The notes: generated from the letters alone by a model not told the origin. DNA of 64,000 nt from an uncultured Litoreibacter sp. (GCA_947494645.1 CANLVO010000001.1:682001-746000); one strand, 5' to 3'. Counted from the first letter of the stretch, positions 8,454 through 17,900 are shown. Numbers and translations are program-made.

Positions 8454-10196
8454 ATGAACCTGTTTTCAGATATCCGCGCACTTGTGATCACCGCTTTAGA
8501 CGCGTTGGTTGCGCAGGGCGATTTGCCCGCTGGTTTGGATTTCGGCAATGTCGCTGTGGAGCCGCCGCGTGATGCGGCGCACGGAGACATGGCGACAAAT
8601 GCAGCGATGGTGCTGGCCAAGCCGGCTGGGATGAAGCCGCGCGATATTGCCGACAAGCTTGCAGGGCAACTCGCCAATGACGACCGGATCAAGAGTGCCG
8701 AAGTGGCCGGGCCGGGGTTTTTGAACCTGCGGCTCGATATTTCGCTTTGGGCGCATGTGGTTCAGGCCGCTTTGAGGTCGGGTGAGGATTTTGGGAGATC
8801 TAACATTGGCTTGCAGCGCAAAGTGAATGTGGAATACGTTTCGGCAAATCCAACAGGTCCTTTGCATGTTGGCCATACGCGGGGCGCTGTTTTTGGTGAT
8901 GCACTCGCCTCGTTGCTGGCTTACGCGGGTCATGAGGTCACGCGGGAATATTACATTAATGACGGCGGCGCGCAGGTCGATGTCTTGGCGCGCTCTGTGT
9001 ATCTGCGGTATCTCGAAGCGCATGGAAAGGAAGTGGCTTTTCCGGACGGCACTTATCCCGGGGACTATTTGATCGAGACCGGCAAGGCGCTGAAAGACAA
9101 GGTCGGTGACGCCTATCTGGACCAAGAGGAAGCGGTTTGGCTTGAGGACGTACGGGAGTTTTCCACGGAAGCGATGATGCATCTGATCCGTGAGGATTTG
9201 CGTGCTCTGGGCGTTGAGATGGACCTGTTCTACTCGGAAAAGTCGCTCTACGGCACCGGCCAGATCGAAGCAGCCATTGCTGATCTGGACGGCAAGGGGC
9301 TGATTTACCGGGGCACATTGGAGCCGCCAAAAGGCAAGAAGCCCGAAGACTGGGAGCCGCGCGAGCAGCTGTTGTTCCGGTCCACTGCGCATGGCGATGA
9401 TGTGGATCGCCCGATCCAGAAATCAGACGGGGCATGGACTTACTTTGCGCCTGACATCGCCTACCATTTTGACAAGGTTTCCAGGGGGTTCGACGCTCTT
9501 ATTGATGTGTTTGGCGCGGATCATGGCGGCTATGTGAAGCGGATGAAAGCAGCTGTTTCGGCACTGTCTGACGGTGCTGTGCCGCTTGATATCAAGCTGA
9601 CGCAGCTGGTGAAGCTGACCAAGAATGGCGAGCCGTTCAAGATGTCCAAGCGGGCGGGCACCTTTGTCACTCTGCGTGATGTGGTCGATGAGGTGGGCTC
9701 GGATGTGACGCGGTTCATCATGCTGACTCGAAAACAAGACGCGCCGCTGGATTTTGACCTTGATAAGGTGACCGAGCAGTCGAAGGACAACCCGGTTTTC
9801 TATGTGCAATATGCACATGCGCGGGTCTGCTCTGTGCTGCGAAAGGCGCAAGAGGCTGGATGGGATGTTTCCGACAAAGCGCTGGCCCTAGCAGACCTGT
9901 CTGGTAACACGCATGAGGCCGAATTGACGCTGGCAGCCAAGCTGGCTGAATGGCCGCGTCTGGTTGAAATTGCCGCGCGGACAAACGAGCCGCACCGGAT
10001 TGCCTTCTACCTTTATGAGCTGGCGGGCGAGCTGCATGCGCTGTGGAACCGGGGCAATGATGTGCCGGAATTGCGCTTCCTTCAGGACAGCGCCGATGAA
10101 AGCTTGCCAAAAATTGCCCTCGCGCGTGCCACAGCGATTGTTATTTCTGCCGGTCTTGGTATTCTGGGCGTAGTACCGGCAACCGAGATGCGCTGA
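8454..10196 (+). CDS. argS: Arginine--tRNA ligase
   Basis: A 580-aa class I aminoacyl-tRNA synthetase that charges tRNA-Arg. The HIGH-type motif is NPTGPLHVGHTRGAVFGD at about residues 132-149, and the KMSK motif is EPFKMSKRAGTFVTLRD at about 392-408. The N-terminal Add-1 domain (about 1-100) and the C-terminal DALR anticodon-binding domain (NPVFYVQYAHARVCSVLRK onward) are complete. Length is normal. It is followed by a SPOR protein and nagZ, an order usual in Rhodobacterales. Confidence 0.97.
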   Translation: MNLFSDIRALVITALDALVAQGDLPAGLDFGNVAVEPPRDAAHGDMATNAAMVLAKPAGMKPRDIADKLAGQLANDDRIKSAEVAGPGFLNLRLDISLWAHVVQAALRSGEDFGRSNIGLQRKVNVEYVSANPTGPLHVGHTRGAVFGDALASLLAYAGHEVTREYYINDGGAQVDVLARSVYLRYLEAHGKEVAFPDGTYPGDYLIETGKALKDKVGDAYLDQEEAVWLEDVREFSTEAMMHLIREDLRALGVEMDLFYSEKSLYGTGQIEAAIADLDGKGLIYRGTLEPPKGKKPEDWEPREQLLFRSTAHGDDVDRPIQKSDGAWTYFAPDIAYHFDKVSRGFDALIDVFGADHGGYVKRMKAAVSALSDGAVPLDIKLTQLVKLTKNGEPFKMSKRAGTFVTLRDVVDEVGSDVTRFIMLTRKQDAPLDFDLDKVTEQSKDNPVFYVQYAHARVCSVLRKAQEAGWDVSDKALALADLSGNTHEAELTLAAKLAEWPRLVEIAARTNEPHRIAFYLYELAGELHALWNRGNDVPELRFLQDSADESLPKIALARATAIVISAGLGILGVVPATEMR

Positions 10197-10284
10197 CGCT
10201 TAACGATCAGCGCGCCACGCCGAGTGCTGCGAGCAGAGAAAAGACAGACCACCCGGACTAGAATTCGGGGGCAGAGAGGCGAGT

Positions 10285-11289
10285 ATGGCAGACATGGAAT
10301 ATGGCGCTTATCCGGCGCAGGGCGGCGCGTATGATCCTGAGCGCGACGCGCATATATCCTATCACCCCGGCATTATGTCAAAAGCGGTCAGCTATTTCGG
10401 CGCCATAAGCTCGGTGGCGCTGGTCATTGGTTTGGGCGTCTGGGGCTATCAACTTACCATGCGCGACGTTAGCGACGTACCGGTGATCCGGGCGCTTGAG
10501 GGTCCTGCGCGGGTACAGCCAGATGATCCAGGTGGCCAACTGGCGCAGCACCAAGGCCTTGCGGTCAATGACGTACAAGCTGAAGGGGAGGCCACGGGCC
10601 CGGCGCCACAGGTTATCCTTGCGCCAGAGCCGATTGACTTGACCCCTGAAGATGTCGTCGTTGCGGCACCCCAAGAGATCGAAGAGCCCCAAGACGAACT
10701 GGCGGAAGCGATTGGCACTGTGGTCGCGCTCTCGCTCGAGGAGCAAGACTTAACGGTTGAGCAAAGAGCCGAGTTGCTGGCGTCTCGTTTGGCGGAAGGT
10801 GTTGAGCCGATTGAGCCTGTGGAAGGCGCGGTAGGAGAGGTCACAACGACCTTGTCGGAGCCTGACGTCGCATTGCTTGATGCATCTGTTCCAGGGGTGA
10901 AACGCTCGCAACGGCCTTTGGTGCGGCCCAAGTTTGATCTCACGAATTTGCAACAGACCTCGGCTGTGTCAGCAACGCCAGCGGTCGCGACAGGCACGGT
11001 GGAAACTGTTCTGGACGTGGACCCCGCGACGGTAGCCTCGGGCACCAGATTGGTACAGCTTGGCGCATTTGACGATCGCGAAACGGCTATTGCGGAATGG
11101 GACAAGATCGCCGGGTCTTTCGCTGACTACATCGATGGAAAGCAACGCCTGATCCAGGAAGCCAAAAGCGGGGGGCGGGTGTTTTACCGTCTACGTGCGG
11201 TCGGATTCGATGACCTGAACGCGTCTCGACGCTTCTGCGCCGTGCTCGTGGCTGCAAATGCGGCATGTATCCCGGTATTGGCGCGTTAA
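10285..11289 (+). CDS. SPOR domain-containing membrane protein
   Basis: A 334-aa bitopic protein. A cytoplasmic N-terminus of about 30 residues precedes one membrane helix (YFGAISSVALVIGLGVWGY, about 32-50). A long acidic, proline-rich periplasmic linker follows, then a C-terminal SPOR domain of about 75 residues (GTRLVQLGAFDDRETAIAEW onward). SPOR domains bind denuded peptidoglycan at division sites, so a role in septal cell-wall processing is likely. It lies between argS and nagZ, another cell-wall gene. A GAGAGGCGAG stretch precedes the ATG. Confidence 0.9.
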   Translation: MADMEYGAYPAQGGAYDPERDAHISYHPGIMSKAVSYFGAISSVALVIGLGVWGYQLTMRDVSDVPVIRALEGPARVQPDDPGGQLAQHQGLAVNDVQAEGEATGPAPQVILAPEPIDLTPEDVVVAAPQEIEEPQDELAEAIGTVVALSLEEQDLTVEQRAELLASRLAEGVEPIEPVEGAVGEVTTTLSEPDVALLDASVPGVKRSQRPLVRPKFDLTNLQQTSAVSATPAVATGTVETVLDVDPATVASGTRLVQLGAFDDRETAIAEWDKIAGSFADYIDGKQRLIQEAKSGGRVFYRLRAVGFDDLNASRRFCAVLVAANAACIPVLAR

Positions 11290-11330
11290 GTCGTCCAAAG
11301 GCAAGTGCCTTGCATGAGGGGTTTGGCCTA

Positions 11331-12323
11331 ATGTCTACTAAACAGGTCATTTTTGGATGTGAAGGCACGGGCTTATCTCCGCAGGAATATCGGTTTTTTG
11401 CAAGTTCCGCCCCATGGGGCTTCATCCTTTTCGCCCGAAATATCGAGTCTCCTGACCAAGTAAGTCGGTTGACGGCGCAGCTCCGCGAGGCGGTGGGCTG
11501 GAATTGCCCGATACTCATTGACCAAGAAGGAGGACGGGTGCAGCGGATGCGGTCGCCGCATTGGCGCGAGTACCCGCCGGCTCTGGATCAAATCCGTGCC
11601 ACTGGAAACAACGCCGCCCGCGCGATGTATCTGCGCAACCGCTTGATTGCAGAAGAGTTGCATGCCGTTGGCATCGACGTGAACTGTGCACCGGTGGCCG
11701 ACGTGTTGCAGCCGGAAACGCACCCGATCATGCACAACCGATGCTACGGATCTGACGTGAAGACGGTGATAGAGATGTGCCGTGAAACCGTGCGTGGATT
11801 TTTGGACGGCGGCGTGCTGCCTGTTCTGAAGCACATACCGGGATACGGACGTGCGGTGGTTGATGGACACAAGGATTTGCCGACCGTCGACGTCCCATTG
11901 GAAGAACTGGAGACTTTGGACTTCGCGCCGTTCAAAGCGCTGAACGACATCAGAATGGGAATGACGGCTCACATCGTTTTTCCAGCGGTGGACGATGCCC
12001 CGGCGACAACTTCGCCCAAAGCCATGGCGATGATCCGAGACAGTATCGGATTTGATGGTCTGATCATGACAGACGACATCTCGATGGAGGCCCTGTCGGG
12101 CACTACGGCGGAGCGCTCAGCCGCAGCCATTAAGGCGGGCTGTGATTTGGTGTTGCACTGCAACGGCGAGATGGAAGACATGGTGGCGGTCGCAGACGCT
12201 TGTGGCCCGATGACGCCGCAGGCGCAAAGCCGCGCGGAGCGGGCATTGGCGCAACGCGCACGCCCTGAAGAGATTGACATTCCGGCGGCGCTCCAAGAGT
12301 TTGAGGCTCTTCTTTCCGGGTAG
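11331..12323 (+). CDS. nagZ: Beta-N-acetylhexosaminidase NagZ
   Basis: A 330-aa family 3 glycoside hydrolase that removes GlcNAc from muropeptides in peptidoglycan recycling. The active-site loop KHIPGYGRAVVDGHKDLP (about residues 167-184) and nucleophile segment IMTDDISMEAL (about 245-255) are present. The loop has DGH where DSH is common, a conservative change. ATG 11331 follows GAGGGG by 10 bases and fits the family start; an upstream in-frame ATG at 11265 overlaps the SPOR gene. scpA follows after 15 bases, so nagZ-scpA-scpB is likely one transcript. Confidence 0.93.
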   Translation: MSTKQVIFGCEGTGLSPQEYRFFASSAPWGFILFARNIESPDQVSRLTAQLREAVGWNCPILIDQEGGRVQRMRSPHWREYPPALDQIRATGNNAARAMYLRNRLIAEELHAVGIDVNCAPVADVLQPETHPIMHNRCYGSDVKTVIEMCRETVRGFLDGGVLPVLKHIPGYGRAVVDGHKDLPTVDVPLEELETLDFAPFKALNDIRMGMTAHIVFPAVDDAPATTSPKAMAMIRDSIGFDGLIMTDDISMEALSGTTAERSAAAIKAGCDLVLHCNGEMEDMVAVADACGPMTPQAQSRAERALAQRARPEEIDIPAALQEFEALLSG

Positions 12324-12338
12324 GGCCGCAGCCGCATC

Positions 12339-13157
12339 ATGTCGGACGACACGCAGACCGAAACTGTTGATATTTCGTGGGAAACGGAAGGTGTCGAGGC
12401 ACGTCTGGCGGCCGAGGCGCTGATCGTTGACGTGGACGGGTTTGAAGGTCCGCTGGACCTGCTGTTGACCCTGTCACGTACTCAGAAGGTTGATCTGCGC
12501 AAAATCTCCGTTCTGCAATTGGCGGAGCAATATCTGGGCTTCATTGAGAAGGCGAAAGAACTGCGACTGGAGCTTGCAGCTGACTATCTGGTGATGGCGG
12601 CTTGGTTGGCCTTCCTGAAGTCGAGGCTATTGCTGCCGCCAGACCCGGCTGAGGAAGGTCCCTCGGGCGAGGAACTGGCCGCGCATCTGGCATTTCAATT
12701 GGAGCGATTGGCGGCGATGCGGGACGCTGCGGCAAAGCTGATGGCCCGCGATCAATTGGGCCGTGATTTCTTTGCCCGCGGCATCCCCGAAGACGTCACC
12801 CGCATTCGCAAGGTGACCTATACAGCGACCCTGCTCGATCTGATGCAGGCCTACGCGCGGATCAAGACCAAGGACGAGTTCCGACCCTTCGTGATGGACC
12901 GCGAAAAGGTCTTCACGATGGAGCAGGCTCTGGACCGGATGCGCGGGCTGATTGGCTTTGCGGGAGAATGGTCTGACCTCAACAGCTGGCTGCCCGAGGG
13001 ATGGGAAAGCGACCCTGTCAAGCGACGCTCGGCCACGGCTGCAACCTTTGCGGCCTCGCTGGAGCTGGCAAAGGCTGGCCAGATTGAACTGAAACAAGGC
13101 GACGTGTTCGCCCCTATACAAATCCGCAAGAGGCCCGACGGTGACCGACGAAGCTGA
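12339..13157 (+). CDS. scpA: Segregation and condensation protein A
   Basis: A 272-aa kleisin that bridges SMC heads and, with ScpB, forms the chromosome-condensing SMC-ScpAB complex. The family core DGFEGPLDLLLTLSRTQKVD lies at about residues 31-50, with the LAAEYL-like region ELAADYLVMAAWLAFLKSRL at about 78-97. The C-terminal winged-helix part binds SMC. It overlaps scpB by 17 bases, pointing to translational coupling. Confidence 0.94.
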   Translation: MSDDTQTETVDISWETEGVEARLAAEALIVDVDGFEGPLDLLLTLSRTQKVDLRKISVLQLAEQYLGFIEKAKELRLELAADYLVMAAWLAFLKSRLLLPPDPAEEGPSGEELAAHLAFQLERLAAMRDAAAKLMARDQLGRDFFARGIPEDVTRIRKVTYTATLLDLMQAYARIKTKDEFRPFVMDREKVFTMEQALDRMRGLIGFAGEWSDLNSWLPEGWESDPVKRRSATAATFAASLELAKAGQIELKQGDVFAPIQIRKRPDGDRRS

Positions 13158-13800
13158 AACCAACCCACCGAATGACAGCCTGTTCGAGGCACCGCCCATG
13201 GGCGAGCAAGAGAGAATGGTCGAGGCCATATTGTTCGCCTCAGCCGAGCCTATTTCGACGCGAGAACTGACCGCACGGATGCCGCACGGATCGGATCCGG
13301 CAGAGGCGCTGGTGCATCTGCGCAAGCGCTATGAGGGGCGCGGTGTGCATGTGGTCAAAGTCGACGACGCTTGGGCAATACGAACCGCGGGTGATCTGGG
13401 TTTTCTCATGCAAAAAGAGACGGTTGAGACCCGCAAGCTGAGCCGTGCCGCGATTGAGACCTTGGCGATTGTCTCCTACCACCAGCCGGTGACACGGGCA
13501 GAAATCGAAGAAATCCGCGGCGTTTCTGTGTCTCGCGGGACGGTGGACCAGTTGATCGAGTTGGAATGGATCCGGTTTGGTCGTCGTCGGATGACGCCGG
13601 GCCGGCCCGTCACCTATGTGGTGACCCAGCATTTTCTGGATCATTTCGGGCTGGAAAATGCCCGCGACCTGCCGGGCCTCAAAGAACTGCGTGCAGCGGG
13701 GCTGTTGGACAACCGTCCCTTGCCGGGCAATGAGGCTTTGTCGGGTGATGATGACGAAGACGAAAGCCCGGAGGGCCAGAACGAGTTGTTTGAAGATTAA
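13141..13800 (+). CDS. scpB: Segregation and condensation protein B
   Basis: A 219-aa ScpB protein, partner of ScpA in the SMC complex. Two winged-helix domains are expected; the signature ETLAIVSYHQPVTRAEIEEI (about residues 102-121) followed by RGVSVSRGTVDQLIE is visible. It begins with GTG at 13141, inside the end of scpA. The C-terminus is a highly acidic tail (GDDDEDESPEG), common in alphaproteobacterial ScpB. Confidence 0.94.
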   Translation: MTDEAETNPPNDSLFEAPPMGEQERMVEAILFASAEPISTRELTARMPHGSDPAEALVHLRKRYEGRGVHVVKVDDAWAIRTAGDLGFLMQKETVETRKLSRAAIETLAIVSYHQPVTRAEIEEIRGVSVSRGTVDQLIELEWIRFGRRRMTPGRPVTYVVTQHFLDHFGLENARDLPGLKELRAAGLLDNRPLPGNEALSGDDDEDESPEGQNELFED

Positions 13801-13860
13801 CCTGCTCATGCTAGGGCTGAGCCGGTCGGATTTGTATCCAAGCCTGCTGAGGAGGCCCAC

Positions 13861-14058
13861 ATGAACCAAATCTTGAACATGGTCCTGCGTCAGGTCATGC
13901 GCCACCTGATAAATTTTGGCATCAACAAGGGCGTCGACGCCATGGCCCGCCGCAAGACGGATAGTGCTGAACTGACGCCAGAGCAGAAGAAACAAGCGGC
14001 AGAGAACAAGAAACGTGCCAAGCAAGCCATGCGGATTGCGCGAAGGGCTGGTCGGTGA
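13861..14058 (+). CDS. Small basic protein, 65 aa
   Basis: A 65-aa protein with a strong GAGGAGG ribosome site 7 bases before the ATG. The N-terminal part is amphipathic helical (MNQILNMVLRQVMRHLINFG); the C-terminal part is very basic and probably a single helix (PEQKKQAAENKKRAKQAMRI). No family recognised. Its stop overlaps the GTG start of the next gene (GTGA), suggesting coupling with that frameshifted membrane-protein gene. Confidence 0.6.
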   Translation: MNQILNMVLRQVMRHLINFGINKGVDAMARRKTDSAELTPEQKKQAAENKKRAKQAMRIARRAGR

Positions 14059-14458
14059 GTTTTGAAGAGGCCGTTGCGCTCCAACCAGCTTGGGTTGGTA
14101 TTTGGCTCAACGTATTGCTGCTTGGGGCGTTTATCTTGCCGATTGCGTTGCTGTTTTGGCGGCAAAGCCGCATGGCGGGTATCTGGACGTTGATTGCCTC
14201 CGTCCTGTCAGGCGTCAGCGTGACCTGGATGTTCAATCAGCTGGGATATGTGAAGCTTTTGGGTTGCCGCATCTCATCTTCTGGGGACCTTTGCTGGTGT
14301 ACCTGTGGGGGCAGTCCAAACGTGCTGATATGCCGATCTGGCCGCAACGGATCATGAATGTGGTAATGACGGTCATCGCGATATCCTTGGCTTTTGACCT
14401 TGTTGACGTTCTCCGCTACGTTCTCGGAGAACGGTCGTCTTTTGCGGTTGCCGGTTAG
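14055..14458 (+). pseudogene. Frameshifted small membrane protein (one-base deletion)
   Basis: The frame starting at GTG 14055 encodes two hydrophobic helices (NVLLLGAFILPIALLFW and IWTLIASVLSGVSVTWMF) and ends in YVKLLG, then turns into cysteine-rich nonsense with a stop at 14357. From 14264 the minus-one frame continues sensibly with LPHLIFWGPLLVYLWGQSKR and ends at 14458 after one more helix. Joining the frames gives a 134-aa, four-helix protein. The break lies at CTTTTGGGTTG (about 14256-14266), consistent with one missing base. It may be a real mutation, a sequencing error or recoding; the intact second half argues for a recent or artefactual change. Confidence 0.75.
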
Positions 14459-14509
14459 GGCAGGGCCATCGCACTCCCGCCCGCCTCCCCAGTAAATGCC
14501 GCACCTCCT

Positions 14510-15385
14510 TTGCCGCAGTCGCCGCGTCGTACGGAAAGCGTCAAAGGTATCGCCTGCATGGCTTTGGGGATGTTCCTGTTTTCGGCCGGAGATACAGTCG
14601 CCAAGCTACTGACGGATACCTTACACCCCGTTCAAATTGTCTGGTCGCGTCAACTGGGACTATTGCTCGGGGTAGTCGTGCTTTTGATGATGCGGGGCAG
14701 GGGGATCCTGAAGTCGGCCAACCCAACCCTTCAGATTGGCCGCGGCGTCTTGGCGGTCTGCTCCGCGACCTTGTTTGTCGCCGCAGTCGGATACGTCCCG
14801 CTGGCCGACGCGGTTGCGGTGACCTTCGTGGCACCTTTTCTGGTCACCGTGATGGGCGCTTTGATCCTGCGCGAGCGAGTCGGGCCCCGTCGGTGGACGG
14901 CGGTGGGCTTGGGTTTCATCGGGATGTTGATCGTGATCCGTCCGGGCATGGGGGTGGTGCACCCGGCGATGCTGCTGATCATGGCTGCCGCCTTCTTCTT
15001 TGCGATGCGTCAAATTCTCAGCCGGATGCTTAGCGGCGGAGACCGCACTGTGACGACCGTCGCCTATACCGCGATCACATCCAGCGCGATCCTAACCGTA
15101 CCACTGCCGTTTTTCTGGCAAACTCCGGATTTGGGGCGCGACGTGCCGTTGCTGATCGGCGTGGCCGCTCTTGCGGCTGGTGGGGAAGTATTGGTGATCA
15201 AGTCACTGGAGTTGGCCGAGGCTGTGGTTCTGGCGCCGGTGCATTACTCATTGTTGATCTGGGGCACGGCCTACGGCTGGCTTGTGTTCGGACAGTTCCC
15301 GGATATCTGGACCTGGGTTGGGGCTGCCGTGATCATGGGGACCGGGCTATATGTTGTTCACCGCGAGCGTGTCGCTGCCCGGTAG
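14510..15385 (+). CDS. EamA/DMT family permease
   Basis: A 291-aa inner-membrane protein with ten hydrophobic helices in two EamA repeats, as in the drug/metabolite transporter superfamily. The first repeat ends at GVGFIGMLIVIRPG-type sequence (VGLGFIGMLIVIRPGMGVV, about residues 136-154), typical of EamA proteins. The substrate is unknown. The start is uncertain: the long reading begins with TTG at 14510, while ATG 14558 (MALGMFLFSAGDTVAKLL) gives a shorter protein that still contains all helices. A hairpin and GGAGTATTT motif follow the stop. Confidence 0.85.
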   Translation: MPQSPRRTESVKGIACMALGMFLFSAGDTVAKLLTDTLHPVQIVWSRQLGLLLGVVVLLMMRGRGILKSANPTLQIGRGVLAVCSATLFVAAVGYVPLADAVAVTFVAPFLVTVMGALILRERVGPRRWTAVGLGFIGMLIVIRPGMGVVHPAMLLIMAAAFFFAMRQILSRMLSGGDRTVTTVAYTAITSSAILTVPLPFFWQTPDLGRDVPLLIGVAALAAGGEVLVIKSLELAEAVVLAPVHYSLLIWGTAYGWLVFGQFPDIWTWVGAAVIMGTGLYVVHRERVAAR

Positions 15386-15412
15386 CGTCGACGCGCTTTC
15401 GCGCGACGATCC

Positions 15413-15454
15413 GCGGGGCGCTGCCCCGCACCCCGGAGTATTTCAGACCAAATG
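15413..15454 (+). repeat. GC hairpin plus GGAGTATTT motif
   Basis: A perfect hairpin GCGGGGC-GCT-GCCCCGC (15413-15429) is followed by CCCCGGAGTATTTCAGACC and AAATGG. It is the same composite as at 8342-8392 and lies 3' of the EamA gene and between convergent genes, fitting a terminator-like role. Confidence 0.6.
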
Positions 15455-15458
15455 GAAA

Positions 15459-16544
15459 CTAGGGTGACTTGAAATGTTTCGACAGTTTCAGGCCTTGGCC
15501 CTGATAGTTGGACTTGATGTCTGTGCCGTAGAGCTGTGCCGGAACCTCAGACATGTGCTCATAGACCAGGCGGCCGACGATTTGGCCATGTTCCAGAACG
15601 AAGGGGGCTTCATGGCAGCGTACTTCCAGCACGCCGCGTGAGCCCGTTCCCTCGACCGAGTGGCCGAAGCCGGGATCGAAAAAGCCCGCGTAGTGCACGC
15701 GAAATTCGCCAACCATGGCAAGGTAAGGTGCCATTTCGGCGGCGCAATTGGGGGGGATGGTGATCGCCTCACGGCTTACCAGAATATAAAATGCGCCGGG
15801 ATCAAGAATGATGCGCGCGTCGATTGTGCGTATCTCCTCCCAATACTCTGCCGGGTCGTAATGGGCGAGCTTGTCGAGATCGATCACGCCCGTATGGGGT
15901 TTTGCTCGGTAGCCAACGAGATCGCCCTGATCAGGCTTGAGATCGACCGAAAACCCAAGCCCGTCTGAGATCACGGCTTCGCCGGATACGATTGGCGAAT
16001 GTGCATGCAGGGCCTTGAGATCATCATCCTCAATGATTGTTTTGCCGGAGCGGAAGATGATTTGGTTCAGCATTTGCCCAGTGCGGGCGACGACAGAAAA
16101 GGAACGCGGACAAATCTCGACATAGAGCGGGCCTTGATAGCCGCTTGGTACGCGGTCGAATTCCACTCCGTCATCGGTGATGACCCGTGTCAGCAGATCA
16201 AGCCTGCCAATTGAGGACTTTGCCGAGGCCGCGCCCGACAGCGCACTGGGCAGGGCGAGGGCCTCTTGCAGTGGAACGACGTAGACGCAGCCTTTCTCGA
16301 GCACAGCGCCGCAGCTGAGATCAATTTTGTGCATCTCAAAGAGTTTCAAGCGGTCTGCGACCGTGTTGCCCTTGCCTGCCAGAAACGAAGCGCGGACCCG
16401 GTAAGCGGTCTGGCCCAGCCGCAGGTCGAGGGAAGCGGGTTGAATTTGGCCGTCAGCAATTGGCAATGTGGCAGTGATCCGGCCCTCAGAGATCATTACG
16501 GTCATCTGGCGGTCAGACAGAACGCCGTTTGCGGTCTTGGCCAT
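15459..16544 (-). CDS. 2'-deoxycytidine 5'-triphosphate deaminase (long form)
   Basis: A 361-aa protein of the dCTP deaminase/dUTPase-like superfamily, which makes dUTP from dCTP for thymidylate synthesis. It is about twice the length of classical Dcd (around 190 aa) and appears to hold two related beta-domains, as in the alphaproteobacterial long form. Visible motifs: IQPASLDLRLG near residue 40, ASAKSSIGRLDLLTR near 110, and the second-domain MAPYLAMVGEFRVHYAGFFD with GFGHS near 290. ATG 16544 is preferred to a TTG three codons upstream; an AGGGGA lies 11 bases before it. Confidence 0.88.
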   Translation of the reverse strand: MAKTANGVLSDRQMTVMISEGRITATLPIADGQIQPASLDLRLGQTAYRVRASFLAGKGNTVADRLKLFEMHKIDLSCGAVLEKGCVYVVPLQEALALPSALSGAASAKSSIGRLDLLTRVITDDGVEFDRVPSGYQGPLYVEICPRSFSVVARTGQMLNQIIFRSGKTIIEDDDLKALHAHSPIVSGEAVISDGLGFSVDLKPDQGDLVGYRAKPHTGVIDLDKLAHYDPAEYWEEIRTIDARIILDPGAFYILVSREAITIPPNCAAEMAPYLAMVGEFRVHYAGFFDPGFGHSVEGTGSRGVLEVRCHEAPFVLEHGQIVGRLVYEHMSEVPAQLYGTDIKSNYQGQGLKLSKHFKSP

Positions 16545-16568
16545 GATCTTCAAATCCCCTGATACACG

Positions 16569-16599
16569 AAACGCTCGCGCCCGAGGGCTGCGAGCGTTT
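16569..16599 (-). terminator. Terminator downstream of tRNA-Pro
   Basis: A perfect 10-bp inverted repeat AAACGCTCGC/GCGAGCGTTT (16569-16578 with 16590-16599), loop of 11 bases. On the minus strand it begins 7 bases after the tRNA 3' end and closes with TTT, so it fits an intrinsic terminator of the tRNA transcript. Confidence 0.75.
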
Positions 16600-16605
16600 G
16601 ATGAT

Positions 16606-16682
16606 TGGTCGGGCTAGCAGGACTCGAACCTGCGACCTTCCGTCCCCCAGACGGACGCGCTACCAGGCTGCGCCATAGCCCG
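16606..16682 (-). tRNA. tRNA-Pro (anticodon GGG)
   Basis: A complete 77-nt cloverleaf. Acceptor stem CGGGCTA/TAGCCCG with discriminator A and encoded CCA; D arm GCGC...GCGC with AGCCTGGTA loop; anticodon stem TCCGT/ACGGA with loop CTGGGGG, so the anticodon is GGG, reading CCC and CCU proline codons; T arm GCAGG-TTCGAGT-CCTGC. It is followed by a terminator and stands alone between the dCTP deaminase and MerR genes. Confidence 0.96.
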
Positions 16683-16774
16683 ACGAATGGCTCTTCATAC
16701 GAGATTTCACCGCAAGGGCAAGGGGCGGTTTCAGATTTCGGATATGTCATGCGAGGCATTCGCCGGATCATCAC

Positions 16775-17569
16775 CTATTGCGACGGCGGCTCAGCGTTCA
16801 TCCGGTCACGCAGGGCGACCAGCCGCTTGTGGATCGCACCCAGCGCGCTTTCCGAACCGTCGGCAAGATGCGTCGCAACCTCCAGGCTGCGAAGATTCTT
16901 CAGAACCGAGATGGACTTTGCATGCGCTTCGGAGACCTTGCCATCACTGGAAGCGGGGTCTTCTGCCACAAAAGGTGCCTCAGGCGGGGCAGGTGCATCC
17001 TCTGTGGACATCTCATCAAGCTGCGCGCCCACGTCTTCATCTTTGTCGACAACATCGACCTCAGTTGGGGCGTCTGCGTCTTTCGGGTTCTCGCCGCGCA
17101 GGGAGACAACATTGTCAACCGTTTCGCCAGAGGTGTCGCTGGCTTCCTCATCCACATGCACAAACGGCGCTTCGGGGGCGTCGTCAGCGGGCGTTGCATC
17201 GGCAACGGCGCCTTTTCGTTCGTCCAAACGTGCTTTCCGGCGGGCGCGGCGCGCGGTTCTGCGGGCGGCACCTTCTTCGTCAGATGGCATGTCCAACGCG
17301 GGGGAAAGCTCGGAGATCTTTTTGACGCCTTCTTCTTTCAGCATCTTTTGGACGCCACGTATGGTCAAACCGTCATCATGCAGCAGCACTTTGATGCCGC
17401 CAATCAAACGCATATCGGCAGGGCGGTAGTAACGACGTCCTCCTGCGCGTTTCACGGGTTTGATCTGGGTGAACTTGCTTTCCCAGAATCGCAAAACATG
17501 CGCGGGAACGTCCAACCAATTCGCCACCTCTGAGATGGTGCGGAAAGCTTCACGCGCCTTTTTTGCCAT
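16775..17569 (-). CDS. MerR family transcriptional regulator
   Basis: A 264-aa protein. The N-terminal winged helix-turn-helix is clear ([20 protein letters not shown] followed by FWESKF and [14 protein letters not shown], residues about 8-60). The C-terminal two thirds is long, very acidic and low-complexity ([19 protein letters not shown]), unlike the effector domains of metal- or drug-sensing MerR proteins. It sits 28 bases downstream of ihfA in the same direction, a linkage common in Rhodobacterales. The target is unknown. Confidence 0.88.
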   Translation of the reverse strand: MAKKAREAFRTISEVANWLDVPAHVLRFWESKFTQIKPVKRAGGRRYYRPADMRLIGGIKVLLHDDGLTIRGVQKMLKEEGVKKISELSPALDMPSDEEGAARRTARRARRKARLDERKGAVADATPADDAPEAPFVHVDEEASDTSGETVDNVVSLRGENPKDADAPTEVDVVDKDEDVGAQLDEMSTEDAPAPPEAPFVAEDPASSDGKVSEAHAKSISVLKNLRSLEVATHLADGSESALGAIHKRLVALRDRMNAEPPSQ

Positions 17570-17597
17570 CTAGGTGCTCTCCAGCCTCATCGGCGTT

Positions 17598-17900
17598 TCA
17601 AGTCTTGTTGCCGGCGGCAACGCGATCTTTCATCAGATGGGAGGGGCGGAATGTCAGGACCCGGCGGGGCAGAATAGGCACCTCTTCCCCGGTCTTTGGG
17701 TTTCGGCCAACGCGCGCAGATTTTTCGCGCACGGAAAAGGTTCCGAAAGACGAAATTTTCACCTGCTGACCTTTGACCAACGCATCAGACATATGCTGAA
17801 GCACGCTTTCGACCAAATCGGCCGATTCATTTCTCGACAGACCGACCTCGCGAAACACAGCCTCGCTTAAATCCATACGTGTCAATGTTTTAGCACTCAT
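17598..17900 (-). CDS. ihfA: Integration host factor subunit alpha
   Basis: A 100-aa HU/IHF-family DNA-bending protein. The minor-groove arm [20 protein letters not shown] is present, with [13 protein letters not shown] before it. The family-typical start [20 protein letters not shown] supports ATG 17900, which follows GGGGGA; the upstream in-frame start at 17918 has no good ribosome site. IHF bends DNA for recombination, replication initiation and promoter control. The pairing with the downstream MerR gene is conserved in related organisms. Confidence 0.95.
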   Translation of the reverse strand: MSAKTLTRMDLSEAVFREVGLSRNESADLVESVLQHMSDALVKGQQVKISSFGTFSVREKSARVGRNPKTGEEVPILPRRVLTFRPSHLMKDRVAAGNKT

